The translations under genes and the position numbers were made by a program. The notes below the pieces were generated by a model. The model was not told the DNA's origin, searched no databases, and was given only the letters and a program-made list of their open reading frames with translations. From Morinoia aosen (lineage: Eukaryota > Arthropoda > Malacostraca > Amphipoda > Talitridae): DNA of 64,000 bases. Shown piece after piece: positions 1 through 11,499 of the stretch (the stretch's first letter is position 1; each line of letters begins with the position of its first letter). Location of the stretch: contig CM059563.1 of NCBI GenBank assembly GCA_030386875.1, forward strand, positions 34,014,139 through 34,078,138. Reading direction: 5' to 3'.

Positions 1-605
1 AAATTATTCTGTTAATCAAATAGTCAGAAAATTTCTAGACAATAAATTTTCCCCCCCTCCTGTAACCTTGACCGTACCGAAACAGAAAATATTTATTGGC
101 CTTCTATTCCTAAGTTACCTGAATAGAGATTTTCAAAGAGAGTTTCTAGTCCTTGTGCGAACTTTCTGTACAGCGGTTGACGTTCTTGTTTATTATAAGA
201 ATACTTTCAAGATATCGCCTTTTTTAACAAGAAAGAGCAACAGGATGAGTGCCTGGAAAGTTGCTGTGTATATGTGTATGTTTGTGATTGCTGCCAGCAA
301 TCGTGCGTTGGAAGCACTACCCTCCAACTATTTATCCGTCACAGCCAACATTCAGGTTTTTCTCATATTACTGGCCGCCCATTTGCTTTTCCCCCTCAGT
401 CCGCCATTAGAAACCATTGCAATAGTTCCAATCACCCTTTCAGAATATCAAACTTTTCTATTCAATGCACAGCATTTAACGCACAAGACATCCGTATTCA
501 AGAATCTCATTGTATATATTCACAAATAAACCTTCACTTAATAACGATTTCAGCGCGAAAAAATTATTTGTAGCCCCTACTCCCTAACTTGCGGTATGCT
601 GAGGT
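1..605. other. No recognisable feature
   Basis: AT-rich sequence. Two overlapping open frames (68-529 and 274-573) show no family motif and composition is not gene-like. Confidence 0.5.
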
Positions 606-1000
606 GTGCTAAGTGTGTGTGCATGTAGTGCGTGTGTGTATGTGTGTGTATATATATATATATATAAATGTGTAGGTGTAGAGTGTGTTGGGTGTGTATG
701 GTTATGTACGCCTGTATGTACTGTGTATATTGCCATAACGCTTAAGTGTGGTATTCTAGTCGTTAGAAAAGAATTAATTATATTATTTTTTGCGTTTTTG
801 CTTGGTATTTATATTCAGACTTTATCCGTCTTACGCATGACTGAAAATTACTTTTTATTTCTTCCAGCACTGATGATGGAACAACTTGTATTCCGAAACG
901 TTTGCTACAATAAATGTTTTCTATAACGTTGGTTCTTCTTTTTATTTTGAGAATAAGATTCCCTAAGAATCGCCTTATACGTACTACTATAACAGTGGAA
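606..1000 (+). repeat. GT/TA microsatellite plus hammerhead-bearing PLE-type terminal repeat
   Basis: A degenerate (GT)n/(TA)n tract (606-740) leads into sequence with a hammerhead-like core (870-900) and the segment ATAAGATTCCC..AAGAATCGCC. The same arrangement recurs at 54,290-54,690 (TTAGATTTCCCAAAAATCGCC), so this is a dispersed repeat, probably a solo terminal repeat of a Penelope-like element. Confidence 0.6.
870..900 (+). ncRNA. Hammerhead ribozyme-like core
   Basis: CTGATGA (870-876), then a stem II of GGAA (878-881) paired with TTCC (891-894) around CAACTTGTA, then GAAACG. These are the conserved boxes of a hammerhead; the motif is known in Penelope-like retroelement terminal repeats. 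Stems I and III were not resolved, so activity is uncertain. Confidence 0.5.
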
Positions 1001-1419
1001 CATTCTTGAGGTGAGAATTTTCAAATTTTCTTGCAACTTTTGCTCTGACTGCTTGTACAAACACAGGAAAACTTTTATCGATCTCACCCTTTAAGTCTCT
1101 CTTATTCCATGCGTATTTTTTTTATTCTCTCAGTTCTTGAAATTTCTATCCAAATCTGTACCCTGAATAAGGCTATGGATATAGGTATTCTTTTATGCTT
1201 TCAGTAAGTGGATCGAATCTTCCTGACGAAACTATCAACTTGCCAGCAATTGATTTCAACAGAAGACATTGTACATCCAACAGTTTCGGTTTGTTAGTTG
1301 TTTTAGACTCGCAAAGTTTGTTCACGTTTTGAATTTCTTCCAAGATTGGTTGAAAAAACTACAGAAGATCCAGATTCTTTTCGTCATTTTACATATTAGG
1401 TTACATATCTGAAATGTAG

Positions 1420-2110
1420 CATTTCTCCTTTGTTTTTGCTATTTGGAAATGCTCTTTAACTAAATCCATTATTCTTAAATTCGACAGACTGCACGTTCGA
1501 TCGAGAGCCACCTTGTCTGACAGTTTGCGGGTATTTTAATAGGAGAATTGACATCATAACTTGTCTCTACAGTGTTTTGTAGGATATTTGTCTTGATGAT
1601 GACACAGAACACCACTTGTATGTTTCAGACCAAAGAAATTCGAAACTACCGCGTGGAAATTCATAAGCTGCTTGAGATACAGCTGGCTGCATAAATGACA
1701 CACTAAGTCTAAAAAGTTTAAGAGAAGGAACTTTTTTTTTCAACTTTTGATATACTCCATTGTTTACACTAACCACGACACTGGTATCGTCAGTGCCTAT
1801 TACTACAAGTTTGTCAATACCAAGCATGCTACTTTTCAACTCACATTTCAGGACAGTAGAGTGGGCATCCCAGGATTCCAATTCAACAAGATTTAGATAA
1901 GTTGAAACAAATTTCTTAAATTTTTTACCGAAATGTATGATGACAATACCGGTCATTTTATGAATAGTTATGTCATTTGACCATTCTAGAAGCAAACTGC
2001 ATTTCTTCTAACCAATATCAGCCATCAGATCATCTTTAAAATGAGGACTTAGGACATTTTTAATCATCTGTGAGCATTTTGTTCAGAACATGGAGTTAAA
2101 AGCGAAAGTT
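1420..2110 (-). pseudogene. Decayed hAT transposase fragment (ZBED/SCAND3-like)
   Basis: The minus strand reads IKNVLSPHFKDDLMADIG, then MTGIVIIHF...FVSTYLNLVELESWDAH, then VVIGTDDTSVVVSVNNGVY, then SSSRQISYKTL. This matches the catalytic-domain block of the hAT lineage seen in ZBED5/SCAND3-like proteins (GTDNASVMVG.NNGVY; ..W.S.SS.RQ.AYK.L). The longest open stretch is 1567-1995, with a stop upstream and frame breaks downstream. The conserved GTDNAS is GTDDTS. It lies outside the GMC gene, downstream of its 3' end. Confidence 0.8.
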
Positions 2111-3603
2111 GTAAGCATGTGGCCGACCGACATGGTTGGACCGAATCGAATCATTGAAAAATGAAACGAATGCTTGAATCAAAGCGTTATACTCCGGCCG
2201 TGAAAAAAGTGTTCACATAAATCGGTTGAAAGTATGTAGCTTACTTGCAATGGGATGCACTACTGAGCATACAAGTACAAAGATTACCACCAGGAACTGT
2301 CAATGATGTGTCAGATTAGCTTTCCCTGATGAACAAGACGTCGAGCAGCAGCGTGTAGGCAACTATGTAAGCTCTCAAAACAAAAAAAACTTGCGCTCAA
2401 GACACTGGGGAATTTGCAAGCAAGCGCTACGATATATTAGGTTCACGCTGATGTTTTTCAGGAGTAGTAGGTTGGTTATCTTCGAGGTTTTAGCGCGCCT
2501 AAAGATTTTTTTACTCGGTTATAGGACCTCACATCATGCGAAGTCCTTGATCAAGTGTTCTAGGTTTATTCTGTACTCATGTCTTCCTTCTCATCTCCTT
2601 GAGGTGATTTGTGTTTTTATTTAGATCAGAGAAGAAATTTGGGCAAGCATGTGCCCAATTAGGTGCATCGTGAACATTAATTTTACACTGTATGGAGGTC
2701 TCTGTAAAACGCCGCTCCAGAGTGCAAATGGAGTTCCAACATTACTTGGTCAACAGTGATGGCTTTACGACAAGTGTACAACGCAGTAATGACGATCAGT
2801 AATTGGATTTTTTTTCAATACAACGCTTTGAATTAAACTTAGGCTACGAAATTGAGTGACTCGAGGAAATTTTAAAGATGAACATTGATTCTGCTCATCA
2901 CTGGAATTTGGATTAAGTGCAACATCTCTATGAACGTATCAATTTCTGATTTAATTCTGGATCACTCAACGGATAGTTGAGTCGAGCATATACAGGATCC
3001 ATATGAGCATAGAATTGGTCAATATGGAAAATGAACGCGTAAAACGAGGACAAAGGTGCAAAAAAAAGGAATTTGACGTTCATAAAACTTAAGAATTTAC
3101 ATGGAATGCAAACATGTCACGAATTATCAAATGAAAATACGAGCATTATTGCAGCTTATTTACTCGCGTGTGCGGCTGGAGAAATTAATAATTTTAAGAG
3201 GAAAAGCTGAATGCAACACGCAGCAGTGGAAAAATTATCTTCGGGAGGACCAGTGTGGTGTGGAGTCATGCGTTTCTCTTATATCGACAAGCAGAAGCTA
3301 TTCGAAGACTGAATTATAAATGCTGATTACTTGCGTCGGAGACACACAGGCCTCTTTTGGTACGTTTGCCCCACCATGAATGTCAAGTTCAAATGAGAAT
3401 GCGCTTGACGGTGATTAATCATATTAGTCATATTAAGAGGATATTAGAGCTTTAAAAATACTTTTTATCAGAGTGAACGATGGAAATATATGTATTATAA
3501 TTGTTGGATTTGTGTCACAGACAATAATGCTCGTAAGAGCTTTCTGTAAACTCGACTGAAAATTTGAGATGTAGGCTATCAATACGTAGGTAGAATTTTA
3601 CAA
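2111..3603. other. Unrecognised AT-rich spacer
   Basis: Short open frames only (for example 3101-3319, plus). No motif or repeat structure that I can name. Confidence 0.4.
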
Positions 3604-3609
3604 TTAGAT

Positions 3610-5010
3610 ACAGAAACTGTACATGTATATGTATGTACTTGCAGCATCTTCATCGAATAATATAAACAAAGAACTAAAAGATGACGTCAAATGTAAACGT
3701 GTCAATTGTACTACACTTAAGAAATAATCTACTGCTCTAGCGCTTGCTATAGATAAATTATTTAAAATGTTTAAAACGTCGGATATCGAGGCGTTGAGAT
3801 GACGTTGTTGAACTTCTGGACGATAGATTACGTTGGAACAATGTTGCGAAAGAGTTAGAGCCCAAGTCATTATTCGGGAATTCTTTGTGGGTTTTCCTAT
3901 GAAGAATTACTTGCATGGGGCTGATGAATTTGTTGCTGTGCATGTAAAGTGAGAAGTGATTCACTGCAGCAAGAACAACTGATCCTTCGCGCTTGGTGAG
4001 ATTGTGTAAAGCATTTCAGCAGTTAAATCTTTTGCTCAAGTATCCCATTGCCTCTTTTTTGGCGTCTACTTTTTGATTCAGCACGGCACCGCAACCATCA
4101 GACGCGTCACAACGCCAGTAATAAGTTTCGTTTGGGACCGGTTTTTCATTTTTCCTGGACTGGAGCTTCAATCATCAGTTGTTTCAATTTACAAAAGGCC
4201 TGTTGCTGTTCGTTGCTCCCCTTGAATTTATGTCCTTTCGTGCTCAACTCGCCGAGCAGTGCAGCTGTTATAGCAATATTAAGAGTGATACATCTGTAGA
4301 AGTTCAGCGCAGCAGTAAATGATCGAGCTTTGAGTGCCGTAGTGGGTTTCGGACAATTTTGCATTGTTTCGACATGTTTTAGATCTAGAATCAATCCCTC
4401 GCAACTGATGCAACGACCTAAATGTTTTATTTTTCTTTTTTTGAACTGGTTTTTATCAGGTCCGATGTTTACTCCTGTATTTTGAAATTCGCTCAGAACA
4501 TCTCCTAACTTTTACAAGCATATCTCAATGTCCAGGAAACTGACAAACATCTCTTCTAGTTAAATAGCAGTAAATTTACCCAATTGTTTCTTGAGAACGT
4601 GTCAGATTGCTCTTTGGTAAACTGACGTCGAAACATTTCAGTTCCTTGGGAAGCTTAGCAAATTCAAAATTTCCTTTCTTTGTCTGAACAGCTGTGAATT
4701 GCACACTCTCTTGCTCAACCTCTGTTTTATGGAACACTGATTTGCCAACTACGATAGGGAAATATTCATATTTCTTAACTCTCTCCAAGGTCTCAACAAT
4801 ATTTGGAATGTTCATTTATCTCACGCTTGATCATTTCGCTCAAATCACGGCAAACTCCGTGTCCACCTCTAGATTTTTCAACGAGAACGAGAAGACTTTC
4901 CCACTAGCTAGAGCACAACTCACCACAAATTTTTCAAAGGCTCATCACGCTAAATTCCTAAATGCCCATCAAGACTCTTTTTACTGGCTTTCGTTTGTCG
5001 GTGGCTGAAA
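3610..5010 (-). mobile_element. Ty3/gypsy-type retrotransposon pol fragment, decayed
   Basis: In minus-strand order: a reverse-transcriptase piece (4815-4576: IPNIVETLERVKKYEYF ... KKGNFEFAKLPKELK, like the F.RLPFGLK block); the RT-RNase H connection (4394-4146: FTAALNFYRCI ... KGHKFKGSNEQQQAFCKLKQ); an RNase H start (DASDGCGAVLNQK then KREGSVVLAAVNHF); and WALTLSQHCSNVIYRPEVQQRHLNA, the usual WAL.L..Y...V.YRPG..N..ADALS end. Stops and frameshifts break it throughout. No LTRs found. Insect-type genomic retroelement; non-functional. Confidence 0.8.
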
Positions 5011-5104
5011 TTGTAAAAAAAAACGCGACTCTTGAGGTAGCAGCTCGGGCGGGCTAGAGACAGCCACCACAGGAATTTACGAATAAAAAAGAAAAGAAGA
5101 AAGA

Positions 5105-5250
5105 AAAAAGTTGATTTGCAATAAAATGATAAAACAGTTCATCAATAGTTTTTAAGCTATGTTAAAGTAAAGATCCTTTGTTGATACTAATGAGTATCGT
5201 AATACCCATGTCACTAGTCGAAAACAAATGATTGAGGGCAATTTATGCTT
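5105..5250 (-). repeat. Interspersed repeat copy (GCATGGGTATTA family)
   Basis: Reverse strand reads GACATGGGTATTACGATACTC ... TAGCTTAAAAACTATTGATG ... ATTGCAAATCAACTTTTTTC, matching copies at 7080, 29760, 31465 and 52290. The AATAAA-like 3' end suggests the tail of a retroelement or a SINE. Confidence 0.6.
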
Positions 5251-6600
5251 GTTGTTGCTAAAGCTAGGTTTGATATATACGTAACTACGTTTAGAAAAGA
5301 AGATATAATTTCAGTGACTGTGCACTTTTTAAAACACTTTTTAGTGCTCACTCACATTGAAAAACGAGCTCAGGGACTTGAGGTATATGCAATTATATTT
5401 GAAAGTAAAACGGGTGAATTAAAATGACTGTGCTTTAAAAGCATTTTTAAACTCATTGGTTGAAGGAGGGCAATAATTTTGGGCTTTGATATTGTAAGTG
5501 GTGACCCCAATGTGAAACGGTAAAATTTCATATTACCGTCTATTAACGTGATCGTTTACATACGATTCATGAATCTTTGAAAGTGAAGTGAGGCGCAAAT
5601 ATTTCTTTCTGACAGAAGTTGGAATGTTCTCTTTACTGAAATTATTATACAAAGTAAAATTGATAACTGACATTACGTCTAATGTGCATGTGTTGTAAGA
5701 TCTAAATGGCTTTTGGTAGCAAATCATTGATTTTTTGTTAGAAAGTAAGTCGACAGCAATTTTATTAATATGATCACAGCATTCTAATTGGGAAATGAGA
5801 TTGATGATAAAATTTGTGGGTGACTGAAGTAAAATTACAACACGTGTTGCGAACAAATAGTAACTGTGATGATGATCAACAACTGAATTCAAACTTCTTA
5901 GAGAATGCTTTTGGCTATTAAAGCTTGCAAGGATAAAGAAGACTCAACTCCCAACTCCCAACTTCTGAACTCCCAATTCAAAGCAATTACCCTGAATTGC
6001 GAGTTGAGAAATCATTCAACTTAAGATGCCTTGTCTAGGAACCCTATGAAACGGGCCTAATGCTAATAATTAAATTCACTTCTGTGATCGAACTTTCAAA
6101 AATATCAACGATCTCATGAAAATAGATAAGATTGTGTCAGACCTACCAATCAATCGAAAACGTGTCAAGGCCAAGGCGCTTCTATTTTCTCTGAATGAAC
6201 GAAAATCACGGAAAAGTAATTGCATGACTTAGGCCTTCAGGAATTGAAAATGACCGGAAGAATGGTTGCAAAGAATTTCGAAGAAATCCGGACTATTGAA
6301 ACAATTCTGAACAATTTATTTGCCACAAGTGATCCATCAAGTACATCATTTCTTAAGGCTTTTACTGTATAAACATTTGAGCGTAGCTGCTCATGGGCAC
6401 AAATAAGTTCAGCGACTTCTAGGGCATCTCATTATCAACTCTATCACAAGGTGTACATGGTATACGTGGGTTATCTGTCACCACTTTTTCACGGAAAAAG
6501 GCGTTTTTAGGGGAATATGTGGAAAATGTAATTTTTTTATAATATATGAATATTGAATTGATGTTCTGGACAGTATGAATGGATTTTTCATGAGAGAAGG
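5251..6600. other. Unrecognised spacer
   Basis: The longest open frame is 119 codons on the minus strand (5892-5533) with no recognised motif. A lone arm of the 6601-6830 repeat element (GTGGGTTATCTGTCACCACT) sits at 6466-6488. Confidence 0.4.
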
Positions 6601-6830
6601 GGCACTTGTGGGTTATCTGTCATCACTTTTAATTTATGGTTTCCTTTTGATGTTAAGGTTAGGTTAAATTAGGTTAGCTTACTTACATTATTATTAATTT
6701 TTATTATTTTTAATTTTTGTTTTGTTTCACGCCAAAATGAATCTCTGGGACAGGACATTCCGGAAGCAAAACCAATATTTTTTACCCTGTAGTAAACCTC
6801 AAAAAGTGTTGACAGAGACCCACAAGTGCC
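6601..6830. mobile_element. Short inverted-repeat element (MITE-like)
   Basis: Left end GGCACTTGTGGGTTATCTGT faces a right end whose reverse complement is GGCACTTGTGGGTCTCTGTC, giving terminal inverted repeats of about 25-28 bp around a 230-bp element. Contains a TTAGG-like stretch (GGTTAGGTTAAATTAGGTTAG near 6656). Superfamily unknown. Confidence 0.6.
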
Positions 6831-7079
6831 ATTTTTTTACTGAGGCTGGGAGATATTTAGATATTTTATTTTAAAATTTTTGAACTTGATGAGCAGGTGT
6901 TCATTTGAGATACTGCTTTTGCAAAGCCTAACGTAACATTTAGAATTAAACTCCTATTTAACGCTTCCCAGTTCACTTGATGTGATGTCGGTTACAAGTA
7001 AAAATACGATTTAGTCAATATTATTTGGTCACGAGGTTCAGGTGAAAACTTGATGATTTTCACGCACAATGTTCACTCA
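6831..7079. other. Unrecognised spacer
   Basis: AT-rich; nothing identified. Confidence 0.4.
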
Positions 7080-7265
7080 CGCAGCACTTAGTGCAAAATT
7101 GCTGAACTAGCAATTTTAATCGTTTGTTCAATAATAGATTTGGTAATTACGATACCCATTAACGTTAATGAACTAAGGATCATTACGTTAGGACATTTTA
7201 AAAACCTATGATGGTTTTTCTTTAATTTTTATTGAAAATAAACTTTTTTCTTTCACTACGCACTT
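7080..7265 (+). repeat. Interspersed repeat copy (GCATGGGTATTA family)
   Basis: Contains GTGCAAAATTGCTGAACTAG, ATTACGATACCCATTAAC, CATTTTAAAAACCTATGATG and TTGAAAATAAACTTTTTTCT, as in the copies at 29760 and 52290. The first phrase also occurs in the LINE tail near 50,110, linking the family to LINE 3' ends. Confidence 0.6.
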
Positions 7266-9130
7266 TCACGAAGGCACCATATAGTGGTCAGGTTTTTGAT
7301 GAATGTTCACCGGAGGACTACTGTTTTGGCAAGGCATTTAATGTTAAGGAAAAGTTGTTTTATAAATCCTATTTTCTTTTCATCGAATAAGAGATTTTGT
7401 GTTCTCGTATTATCGGGAATTATTTAGGGTGTAAAGTCCCTAACAGAGACATTGCAGTCCTTCTCATTGATGTATTCATAGATAATAGTTCGAAATTCCC
7501 AACGTTTTCGACAATAAAATTTACTTATCTTGGTTTTTATTTATAGAATTTTCCATCTTGATGGCCTGTTTCAGAGCTAGACAGCTCAATTGTGAGATTT
7601 GTAGTGATACAAGCTGAGTTCTTATTGCGTTAGGAGACAATGTCCGGCAACTCAAGTTAGGGAAGACTCAATCTTGATTGATTATTTGAAGTCTCTATTG
7701 TGTTTGCAACGTTCGATACTGATTTTAAATTAGGTTCGATGCTGATTTTTGGTATGAGTTTGATCGTAAGTCGGGGGATTTGCGACGGCTAAACATTTGT
7801 TCCCGGGCCATTTTCCATTGCAGTAAATGTCTACGTGATTGCACACGTGATTTTGAATTTTGACAAGAGGTTTTACGAGCTTTTGGATCATATAAATTAT
7901 TTGGTTTGCGTGGGAATAACTTTGAAGTGTGATTAGTGTATAAATTTGTGAGCGAAGTTTAGGTATTGAAGGTTTTAAAAACAAGTTTTAATTGAATTCT
8001 AAAGTCAAAGTAAGCTGAAGTTTATCTTTGGCAATGAAACATGAAGTTAACGCGCTTGAAATACCACAGAGGTTGCTGATACAGAGCGATTAAGCAGATG
8101 AAAAAAAAAAATCACTCACAAAAAAGTCAGTAAAAAATAATTGCAGGAAACAATTCAGGACTTAGTCACACATGGTAAAAATTTTCTCCTGCTCAAGTTC
8201 TCCTCTATGCAGCCGTAGTGCCCCGTAAGCGCTCTCCAGGCTGTCGTAAAAAAAGCTGCCGGGTCTCGAGAACAGTCAAGGCTGATGCACGCGAGCATCT
8301 TTGTGGCCAGTTCCTACTAACACCGTTGTCTGAGCGCCCAACTTCTTCCGTCCCGGCAGCGTACACGTACTGACGAGTCCAGTACAAATGTTTCCTGTGA
8401 TTGCTACTTCTTGCGAACAGTTTATTTTTGCAAACTCCTCTTTTCCTCGCCACGGAGAACTTATCAATTTTGGGTTTGTGCCACGTTCATGAGGATACTT
8501 GTAGTTACTTTACTCTAATTTACTTGTAGAAATTATTGTAATTACTTCATTTATGAAAGGGCTCGTCAGAAAGTAAGCTGGAAAATACTCTCTTGAATGA
8601 AATAAATGTCAACAAAATCTTTCGTGTACATATTTTTGACTAAATTTAGACCAAACACAACTTATTAATTAATAGTATTAATTTCTAGTGATGGTTACCT
8701 CCATAGATGACAGTAGTTGAAGTTAATGATTCCGGTGATATAAATCGGCAGCGACTAATCTCAAAATTTCGGTTACCGACAACTTGAGCAGGGCATATCT
8801 ACAACTTGTGATGTGCTAACCTATTTACGTCTGTGCAACTTTTGTTGCTTATGAACTTTGGGCTTCAGAACCCTGTCGGGCGCCGCAGGTTCTGAATGGA
8901 ACGCGCACAGCTGGCAGATTTCCCGCTACGTCAGTGCGTCCTAATTTTGTGCAGTTGAGGAAAATTTCTCTCACTGAACTGTACATGTAGAACATTCACA
9001 CAAGATATTAAAAAACATTGCTTATTGTTGTAAAAGCATAAATTATAAAATAACCAGTCGAGTAATAGTAAGTATAATAATAGTAGATTAGTAAGTGTCT
9101 AGAAAGTGTGTAGTCATAAAAATTAAGGAA
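7266..9130. other. Mostly unrecognised spacer with a GC-richer block
   Basis: 8200-8470 is GC-richer, with open frames on the minus strand but no motif. A perfect 9-bp stem (TTCAGAACC / GGTTCTGAA, 8864-8896) with a 15-nt loop is present. Nothing else identified. Confidence 0.4.
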
Positions 9131-9271
9131 GCCCGCCCACTGATGCGACTCGATGCGATTTGCCTCAGTCGTCGGTGAGCTAGCCAACACAATGCTATTC
9201 CTACGGTGCTACAAATATAAATGAACCGTGCGATTTCGCAAGGCGTCAGTCGCATTGCATCAGTGGGCGGG
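9131..9271. mobile_element. MITE with 15-bp terminal inverted repeats
   Basis: CCCGCCCACTGATGC at the left end is exactly inverted at the right end (GCATCAGTGGGCGGG), about 140 bp in all, with further imperfect complementarity inside (GCGACTCGATGCGATTT and AATCGCACGG / TGCGACTGAC). No coding capacity and no clear target-site duplication, so the superfamily is unassigned. Confidence 0.7.
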
Positions 9272-10117
9272 ATACCTAAATGTCACAAAAAATAAATTAC
9301 ACTGAAGATCTGACATTTACCGTAATTGGGTGACAACAAAGTCCTAATCTACCATGATATTTGAACAAATAGTGTGTAAAACATACATGATGTTTTTATC
9401 AATATCAAACAAGTGTATCTTTTTTTACAATAAGAGCACCAAATTCCATGGGATAACACTGCATGATTTGAAAATATACGACAGCTTCTTTAGCGAGGCG
9501 CCTTATGGACAAGGAAAGCAACATTGAATTTATACATTCAATTTTGATGCTTAATTACTTAAAACTATTTTTTCAAAATATAAATTAAGTAATTAATCCT
9601 CTCAACGATGGGGAGTTAAGCCTTGTGCTCAATAGGAATGTTGAGCTGTGAGAACCGTCGTGTGATAACATTTAAACATTTGAAATTGTGAAAGGAAATT
9701 AATGATAAATTTCTGGAAATGACAAATAATTATAATCAATGAAATTGCAGGGGACAGGAGTAACAACATGTGAGTAACAACACTCATGCACTGAAATTGA
9801 GGAAGGAAAGGAATTAAGGCTTACGAGTAACAAAATTTATATGTACAGTGGAATGGCGAAAGGAAAGGAATAATTTCTTATGAGGAAGAACATTAATATA
9901 CTGAAATTGCAGAATGAAAGGCACAACAGCGCATTACGCTCGGTTTTGACACGTGTTTTGGCCACTCAAAGGCTGATGCATCTTTGAGGCAGGGTAAGAG
10001 TGTGTTTAGTCCGCATGTTTGTTCCTCATACCTCATTTTGATAATGCTAATAATATTGGTTGAAGGATTTTCTCATTTCATGTAAGTGAAATGGTTTAGA
10101 AACTAGAAATTAGAAAT
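9272..10117. other. Unrecognised spacer
   Basis: AT-rich. Contains a 12-bp inverted repeat TTAATTACTTAA / TTAAGTAATTAA near 9550-9595 and loosely repeated GGAAAGGAAT..AACA phrases (9690-9920). Confidence 0.4.
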
Positions 10118-10570
10118 GGTTTAGAAATCGCGCAAACCGCGATTAAAAGAGGACATCGACCGACCATTGAGGGGTTACGGGAATTTCGCTCCCTGACCCC
10201 CCAACCCAGAGCGCGTATGAGATTTTTGTCATGCATTTTAGCATGTAGAATAATTTGATGTTGAAATTGAAACTAATTTGAAGTTTTTAAGTGCCATAGT
10301 GTAGAAATTAGAGTTGAGACAAAATGAGGCTCATTGAAAAAAATCGACAGACCATTGAGGGGATACGGGGACCTTGCTCCCTGCCTCCCCAGAAAGCGCA
10401 TGAGAGTTTTGTCATACATTTTAGCATGAAGTAAGATTTTGCTGTTAAAAATGGAACTAATTTAAGTCTTTAGGTGCTGTGGTTTAGAAATTAGAGTCGG
10501 AAGTACTCAATACAATATGAGGCTCATTGAAAAAATCGACCGACCATTACGGGAACTTCGCTAACTGGTG
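10118..10570 (+). repeat. Tandem repeat, about 188-192 bp unit, 2.3 copies
   Basis: ATCGACCGACCATTGAGGGG occurs near 10155, again (ATCGACAG..) near 10343 and again near 10535, each followed by TACGGGAACTTCGCTCCCTG-like text. The intervening TTTGTCATACATTTTAGCAT and GAAATTAGAGT phrases also repeat. The third copy is truncated. Confidence 0.75.
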
Positions 10571-11490
10571 TCTGTGGATGCTGAGGAATGCTGCCGTATA
10601 CGATTTTCCCTTAGGAATGTTTTAATCTTTCGTTTGAGAGTAATTTGAACTCGATAGTTGCATTATTTCGAAAGTACGAGTGAATGAACTTATGTGTTTT
10701 GACGGCGCGCGAGTCGGAAAGGCTGCTCAAGAAATTTCTGTACTTTCCACAAAACCGCTTCTGTCTCGTTTAGGTTGCAGCCTGCCGTTTCTCGGTATAA
10801 AAAATTTCTGTGCAACTGGGCTCTCTCCGAGTGCCTTTACTTTACGTCAGCGCTAATATTCCAGCAGCTGGCGTCATCCATGTTTTGTGCTACCACTGCA
10901 GGTAATTAAATTTGATTTCATAAAATAAAATATGCACAAGGCTTAAAAAAAAAATTTCATATGCTCAACGTCTGATGTGTTACATGGGGTTCCGTAAAAC
11001 ATTTTCAGTCTGGGATATTGAACAATGAATATTTATGCTTGGTTATTCCTACCAAACAATTTTTATTGAATTGACAGCAACAGCAAATAAAATCATAAAA
11101 TATTGCAATTACATTTAATTATCATTACTAATAATATCAGTAAATTAATGATGAATATTTACCAAAATCAGTAGTTATCCTATGTAGAATGACCATTGCA
11201 CATTTTCATGCTTATACATTTACTAATTCAAAAGGAGTACCGAAAACCAACATCGTAAATAACTAATCCGTATTGTGGTATTACTAGTGTTTATGCAAAA
11301 TTTTAACCTTCGAAGACAACTGCTACATGTCAGGCCACGCATTTGGTTGTCGCCTTCAAAAATCTTTACATTGATAGTATTTGAACAAAAATCTTTTCTC
11401 TACGACAAAAAATACGTACGGTTTTCGTTCGACGACAAAAATCTGTATTAAATCATTTACAATATTTTTATGCTGATATAGATTAAGGAA
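10571..11490. other. Unrecognised spacer
   Basis: AT-rich; no gene or repeat identified. Confidence 0.4.
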
Positions 11491-11499
11491 AGCTTGTTT

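Noticed and set aside
3610..5010. Endogenous virus reading of the gypsy-like fragment
   Set aside because: Only RT/RNase H pieces are seen, with no envelope-like region or LTRs; a decayed retrotransposon explains it.
5533..5892. 119-codon minus-strand open frame
   Set aside because: No motif, AT-rich codon use like the surrounding spacer; likely chance.
6655..6680. Telomere-like TTAGG repeats (also near 12,800 and 60,350)
   Set aside because: Only two or three imperfect units; no array, so not a telomere or an interstitial telomeric site.
8205..8467. Small gene on the minus strand in the GC-richer block
   Set aside because: Two frames are open with unrelated products, no motif and no start context.
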